Origin: Sphingobium sp. EM0848
GTDB lineage: Bacteria; Pseudomonadota; Alphaproteobacteria; Sphingomonadales; Sphingomonadaceae
Assembly: GCF_013375555.1 (NCBI RefSeq)
Contig: NZ_JABXWB010000005.1
Coordinates: 1,576,001 to 1,640,000 of the forward strand
Length of the DNA stretch: 64,000 nt
Direction: 5' to 3'
Below are positions 59,825-64,000 of this stretch, one piece after another (position 1 is the first letter of the stretch; each line of letters starts with the position of its first letter). The position numbers were made by a program, and so were the translations under genes. The notes under the pieces were generated by a model. The model searched no databases and was not told the origin of the DNA. It saw only the letters and a program-made list of their open reading frames with translations.

Positions 59825-62800
59825 GGCTCGGCTGCATTTCCATGGAAGACGCCTTTTGCCCATGCTTGCGATGGACGAAGGCAAAGATGGTCGGAACGAA
59901 GAAAAGGGTGGCGATGGTCGCGCAGATCAACCCGCCGATGACCGCCCGGCCAAGCGGCGCATTCTGCTCGCCACCGTCGCCCAGGCCCAGCGCCATCGGC
60001 CCCATGCCGATGATCATGGCCAGCGCGGTCATCAGAACCGGGCGGAAACGGACCATGCCCGCCTCCAGCGCCGCCCTGCTGGCGTTGCCCAGTTCGGCCA
60101 GCTTCTCCCGCGCGAAGCTGACGACCAGGATGGAATTGGCGGTTGCCACCCCCATGCACATGATCGCCCCGGTGAGCGCGGGCACGGACAGCGTCGTGCC
60201 GGTGATGAACAGCATCCACACGATCCCCGCCAGTGCCGCCGGCAGAGCGGTGATGATGACGAACGGATCGACCCAGCTCTGGAAATTGACGACGATCAGC
60301 AGGTAAATCAGCACGATCGCCCCCGCCAGCCCCCAGCCCAGCCCCGAAAAGGCCGTGTTCATGGTCGCATATTGGCCGCGGATGGTGACGGTCGTGCCCT
60401 TGGGCAGGTGCTTTTCCAGCGATTTGATGGCGCGCTGGACGTCACCGGCGACCGCGCCCAGGTCACGCCCCTGTGTCGTCGCGAAAATGTCGAGCACGGG
60501 CGCGATATTATAGTGCGACACGACCGGCGCGGTATTCGACCGCCTGATCGTCGCCAGACCACCCAGTGGCTGCACCGAAACGCCCGCCGAACCGGAAACC
60601 GGCACATTGCTAAGGTCGCTCATCGACCCGACCAGATATTCGGGCGCCTGCGCCACGACCGGATACTGCACCCCATTTTCCGGATTCACGAAAAAAACCG
60701 GCGCGGTCTGCGATGTACCGGCGAGCTGGCTCGCCAGACTGGTGGTCACGTCACGCTCCGACAGACCATATTGGCCGACGCGCGAACGGTCGACATCCAC
60801 ATCGAGCTGAGGCGAGCGCCCAGGCTGCTGGATGCGCGCATCGGCCAGCCCCGAAACGGCCGCCATTTTCGCCAGCAGCTTCTGGGCATAGGCGCGGTTG
60901 CCTGCGGCGTCCTTGCCCGAAATCTGAACATCGATCGGCGCGGGAGCACCGAAGTTCAGGATCTGGCTGGTAATATCCGCCGGGAGGAAAGCGAAACTCG
61001 CGCCCGGAAAACGGCGCGGCAACTCCCGGCGCAGCGTGGCGACGATCTCGTCCGTCGGCCGATGCCCTTTGCTCAGCGCGATCAGCATGTCGCCATCCTG
61101 CGGCCCGATGGTCCCGCTATTATTATAGATGACGTTGATGCCACTGACCGGCAGACCGATATTATCGGTGATGGAGGCCAGTTCCTCCGCCGGGACGATC
61201 GTGCGGACCTCCCGTGCGATGCGGTCGAACCGCGCCGCACTGTCCTCGATCCGCGCGCCCATGGGCACCCGGACGTGCATCGCGATCTGTCCGGAATCGA
61301 CCGAAGGGAAGAAGTTGCTGCCCAACATCGGCAACAAGCCGAAGGATAGCAGCACAATCGCCATGAAGCCCAGCAGGAAGGGCTTTCGCGCATTGAGCGT
61401 CCGATGCAGCAGGCCGATATAAGTCTTGCGGATCGCCTCGAACCGCCGCTCGAACCCGCGCTGGAACCGGACCAGCGGATTGCGGGATGCGGCGGTCCCG
61501 GCGAGATGCCCGTCGCCATGTTCGACATGGGGCTTCAGCAGATACATGGCCAGCGTCGGCACCAGCGTCCGCGACAGGACGAAGGATGCGATCATCGCGA
61601 ACACCACCGACAGCGCCATGGGCACGAACAGAAAACCCGCCACGCCCGGCAGGAAGAACATCGGCACGAACACGATGCAGATGCACAGCAACGACACGAA
61701 GGCCGGTGTCACGATCTGCGCCGCGCCGTCCAGAATCGCATCGATGACGCCCTTGCCCTGTTCGAGATGCCAGTTGATATTCTCGATGGTCACGGTGGCG
61801 TCGTCGACCAATATGCCGACCGCCAGCGCCAGCCCCCCCAGCGTCATGACGTTCAGAGTCTGGCCGAAAGCCGCCAGCGCCGCAATGGCCGCAAGGATCG
61901 CCAGCGGGATCGACAAGGCAATGATGACCGTCGACCGCCACGATCCCAGAAACAGCAGGATCATCAGAGAGGTCAGCGCCGCCGCGATGGCGCCCTCATG
62001 AACGACACCCTCGACCGCCGCCTTTACGAACAGCGACTGGTCGCCGATCGGCAGGATCTTCAGCGTATCGGGAAGGGTGGCGGCAATCTGCGGCAGCTTT
62101 TCCTTGACACCCTCCACGATTGACAGGGTGGATGTCGCGCCATTCTTCAGGATGGTCAGCAGCACCGACCGGCTGCCTTCGACATGCACGACATTCTGCT
62201 GCGGTCCGCTGCCGTCGCGGACATGGGCCACGTCGCGCATATAGATGGTCGCCCCGTTCACCACCTTGACCGGCAGGTCGTTAAGCGCCTCGATCGAGGT
62301 CGGCGCATTGTTCAGCTTCACACTATATTGCGTTTCCCCGATCTTCACGAAACCGGCGGGGTTGATCTGGTTCTGCGCCGCGATGGCCGCGCCCACATCC
62401 TGCGCCGACAGTCCCTTCGACTGGAGCGCCAGCGGATTGAGGTCGATCTGCACCTGTCGCTGCCTGCCGCCGGATGGGAAGGGCATGGCAAGGCCCGGCA
62501 CGGTGATCAGCGGCGGACGGACCTGATTCATGCCCATGTCGAACAATTGTTGTTCCGACAGCCCCTTGCCCGACAGCGCAAGCTGAAGGATCGGCACGGT
62601 CGAGGCGCTGTAATTCAGGACCAGCGGCGGCGTGATGCCGGGCGGCATCTGGCGTAGCACGGTCTGCGACACCGATGTCACCTGGGCCGTCGCGGTGCGG
62701 ATGTCGGCTCCCGGCTGGAAATAGATCTTGATGATGCCGATGCCCTGGAGCGACTGGCTCTCGATATGCTCGATATCGTTGACCGTGGTGGTCAGCACGC

Positions 62801-63008
62801 GCTCATAGGGATTGACGATGCGGTTCGCCATGTCCTCGGGCGACAGGCCGGAATATTGCCAGGCGACGGCGACCACCGGAATGCGGATGTTGGGAAAGAT
62901 ATCGACCGGCGTGCGCGCGGCCGCCAGCACGCCCGCGATCGCGATCAGGATCGCCATCACGATGAATGTGAGCGGGCGATGCAGGGCAACCTTGACGATA
63001 CCGATCAT
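59817..63008 (-). CDS. RND efflux permease (HAE1-type)
   Basis: A 1063-residue inner-membrane transporter with 12 predicted helices and two large periplasmic loops. The first helix is RPLTFIVMAILIAIAGVLAA, TM4 carries GILVDDATVTIENIN with the proton-relay Asp pair, and the second half repeats the fold (TALAMIIGMGPMALGLGDGG near the end). It exports hydrophobic compounds using the proton gradient. The operon order permease-adaptor-outer factor is the reverse of the usual adaptor-first order. A LysR gene is divergent from it. Confidence 0.93.
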   Translation of the reverse strand: MIGIVKVALHRPLTFIVMAILIAIAGVLAAARTPVDIFPNIRIPVVAVAWQYSGLSPEDMANRIVNPYERVLTTTVNDIEHIESQSLQGIGIIKIYFQPGADIRTATAQVTSVSQTVLRQMPPGITPPLVLNYSASTVPILQLALSGKGLSEQQLFDMGMNQVRPPLITVPGLAMPFPSGGRQRQVQIDLNPLALQSKGLSAQDVGAAIAAQNQINPAGFVKIGETQYSVKLNNAPTSIEALNDLPVKVVNGATIYMRDVAHVRDGSGPQQNVVHVEGSRSVLLTILKNGATSTLSIVEGVKEKLPQIAATLPDTLKILPIGDQSLFVKAAVEGVVHEGAIAAALTSLMILLFLGSWRSTVIIALSIPLAILAAIAALAAFGQTLNVMTLGGLALAVGILVDDATVTIENINWHLEQGKGVIDAILDGAAQIVTPAFVSLLCICIVFVPMFFLPGVAGFLFVPMALSVVFAMIASFVLSRTLVPTLAMYLLKPHVEHGDGHLAGTAASRNPLVRFQRGFERRFEAIRKTYIGLLHRTLNARKPFLLGFMAIVLLSFGLLPMLGSNFFPSVDSGQIAMHVRVPMGARIEDSAARFDRIAREVRTIVPAEELASITDNIGLPVSGINVIYNNSGTIGPQDGDMLIALSKGHRPTDEIVATLRRELPRRFPGASFAFLPADITSQILNFGAPAPIDVQISGKDAAGNRAYAQKLLAKMAAVSGLADARIQQPGRSPQLDVDVDRSRVGQYGLSERDVTTSLASQLAGTSQTAPVFFVNPENGVQYPVVAQAPEYLVGSMSDLSNVPVSGSAGVSVQPLGGLATIRRSNTAPVVSHYNIAPVLDIFATTQGRDLGAVAGDVQRAIKSLEKHLPKGTTVTIRGQYATMNTAFSGLGWGLAGAIVLIYLLIVVNFQSWVDPFVIITALPAALAGIVWMLFITGTTLSVPALTGAIMCMGVATANSILVVSFAREKLAELGNASRAALEAGMVRFRPVLMTALAMIIGMGPMALGLGDGGEQNAPLGRAVIGGLICATIATLFFVPTIFAFVHRKHGQKASSMEMQPSHV

Positions 63009-63299
63009 TCACCACTCCAAGCATGCACCGCCAGACGCTCCCCCGGCGCATGAAAGCATAATCTCTTCAGATATCTCTCGCCGTCTGGAACCAGAGACGA
63101 ACCGGCGCCGGAAACGCGCTAGAATGTGACGGTGCCCTTTCAGCCTTCAGGCGAAGTGCTGCGGCAATGAGGGGGCATAGCCCGCGCACATCCGCCAACG
63201 GCCATGAGACACCGCCACATTCGCTCTGCCCATGCGCCCTTGGACATTCTGCGTCTAATATATAATATGGCATGATCGATAGCTTGGACGACATGATCC
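63009..63299. promoter_or_regulatory. Divergent promoter region of the RND operon and LysR gene
   Basis: A 291-base gap between divergent starts. The AT-rich stretch 63255-63281, shortly before the LysR start at 63300, is the likely LysR operator or promoter zone. No clear dyad with the T-N11-A pattern could be fixed with confidence and nothing else was recognised. Confidence 0.35.
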
Positions 63300-64000
63300 A
63301 TGGACCTGCGCCATTTGCGCTATTTTCTGTGCGTTGCTGAGGAGATGCATTTTGGCCGCGCGGCGCAGCGCCTCGGCATCTCCCAGCCGCCGCTCAGCCA
63401 ACAGATCCGCGCATTGGAGGAGGAACTGGGCGTCCGCCTGTTCGACCGCACCAGCCGCCGCGTTCGCCTGACCGAAGCCGGCCGATTGTTTGAACCTGAG
63501 GCACGGCAAACCCTGGCTCAGGCCGAACGGGCCGCCCAGATCGCCCGCATGGCGCAACGCGCGCAGATCGGCCGTCTCGGCCTCGCCTTCACCACCTCCG
63601 GCCCTTTCGTGCCCACGGTGGCGCGGGCGCTTTATCGCTTCCGTCAGACCCATCCCCATGTCGAATTGATCCTGCGTGAACAGGGCCGTGACGAACAGTT
63701 GGAAAGCGTAGGGAGTCGCCAGCTCGATCTTGGCATCGTGCGCGATTATGCCGCGCCGGTCCTGCCCGAAGGCATGGTGTCGCAATGCCTTCTCAAGGAA
63801 GAAATGGTGCTGGCGCTGCGCGCCGATCATCCGCTGGCGCTGCGGTCGGCTCCTCCCGGCATTGCCGATCTGCGTGACGAGCCATTGGTGCTTTACGGTG
63901 CCCCCAATGGGACAGGCTTCACCGAACATTTCCTGACCCTGTGCGCGAAAGCTGGCTTCACACCCAAGGTCTCCCATGAAGCCCGCAGCCTCGCGACCCT
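63300..64000 (+). CDS. LysR-family regulator, 3' end outside window
   Basis: The first ~233 residues of a LysR-type regulator, cut by the window end. The HTH is complete (DLRHLRYFLCVAEEMHFGRA, then LGISQPPLSQQIRALEEEL), followed by FDRTSRRVRLTEAGRLF and the effector domain (GRLGLAFTTSGPF; ELILREQGRDEQLESV). This opening is typical of regulators next to efflux or aromatic genes. The ATG at 63300 is where LysR homology begins. Divergent position makes it the probable regulator of the RND pump. Confidence 0.9.
   Translation, partial: MDLRHLRYFLCVAEEMHFGRAAQRLGISQPPLSQQIRALEEELGVRLFDRTSRRVRLTEAGRLFEPEARQTLAQAERAAQIARMAQRAQIGRLGLAFTTSGPFVPTVARALYRFRQTHPHVELILREQGRDEQLESVGSRQLDLGIVRDYAAPVLPEGMVSQCLLKEEMVLALRADHPLALRSAPPGIADLRDEPLVLYGAPNGTGFTEHFLTLCAKAGFTPKVSHEARSLAT

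Overview
The window looks like part of a high-GC alphaproteobacterial chromosome, most likely from a sphingomonad (Sphingobium, Novosphingobium or Sphingomonas type). The pointers are a fused CysN/CysC, a NodT-type lipoprotein closing an RND efflux operon, a TonB-dependent receptor, tightly overlapping start and stop codons, and a palindromic repeat whose core (CGGAAAA/TTTTCCG around CCGGTTCCCAC) I associate with alphaproteobacterial genomes. No rRNA, tRNA or CRISPR array was seen. The genus is an inference.

Region by region. (1) 1-700: an unidentified CDS cut by the window edge, then the C-terminal remnant of an alpha/beta hydrolase and a clear terminator. (2) 697-8340: a catabolic island with two PuuE/imidase-like polysaccharide-deacetylase-fold hydrolases, an isochorismatase-fold amidase and an HMG-CoA-lyase-like aldolase on the minus strand, facing a class III CoA-transferase, a HutC-type GntR regulator and a LeuCD-like hydratase pair. 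Together they could open a cyclic imide, remove ammonia, hydrate the cis-dicarboxylate, activate it with CoA and cleave it. (3) 8461-10148: an IS1202-like (ISNCY) insertion sequence with doubled end repeats. (4) 10201-12252: LysR and LuxR regulators. (5) 12339-15921: cysD-cysNC-cysQ, making PAPS and disposing of PAP. (6) 15924-17080: a PmtA-like methyltransferase, a palindromic repeat and a small phasin-like protein. (7) 17087-21818: benABCD with a divergent CatM/BenM-like regulator and an exact ATAC-N7-GTAT box.

(8) 21843-38326 is the most unusual region: a multiheme electron-transfer locus. It encodes a CcmI/NrfG-like TPR protein; a FAD oxidoreductase fused to two cyclic-nucleotide-binding domains and a four-cluster ferredoxin; a five-TM membrane protein with histidines; an FHA-TM-decaheme cytochrome; a CpdA-like cyclic nucleotide phosphodiesterase; a 1339-residue decaheme cytochrome with a C-terminal LVIVD-type propeller; an outer-membrane barrel; a lipoprotein with two HbpS/GlcG-like domains; and a pentaheme c554-like cytochrome. 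This can be drawn as a path from cytoplasmic FAD/Fe-S through the inner membrane to periplasmic hemes and an outer-membrane barrel, with cyclic-nucleotide and phospho-threonine inputs. I know of no described system with this composition.

(9) 38449-53150: a five-gene minus-strand operon of a TPR-CHAT caspase-like protein, a CHASE2 adenylate cyclase, a FecR-like exported protein, a TpsB translocator and a 2293-residue glycine-rich TpsA exoprotein. It is a candidate secretion system with a dedicated protease and a cAMP signal. (10) 53449-57201: a TonB receptor with a strong terminator, a formylglycine-generating enzyme with both active-site cysteines, and a small unknown protein. (11) 57244-64000: an RND permease-adaptor-NodT tripartite pump with a divergent LysR regulator cut by the window end.

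A cyclase (region 9), a cyclic nucleotide phosphodiesterase and two cyclic-nucleotide-binding domains (region 8) lie within about 27 kb, so cAMP control of the electron-transfer locus is a reasonable hypothesis.
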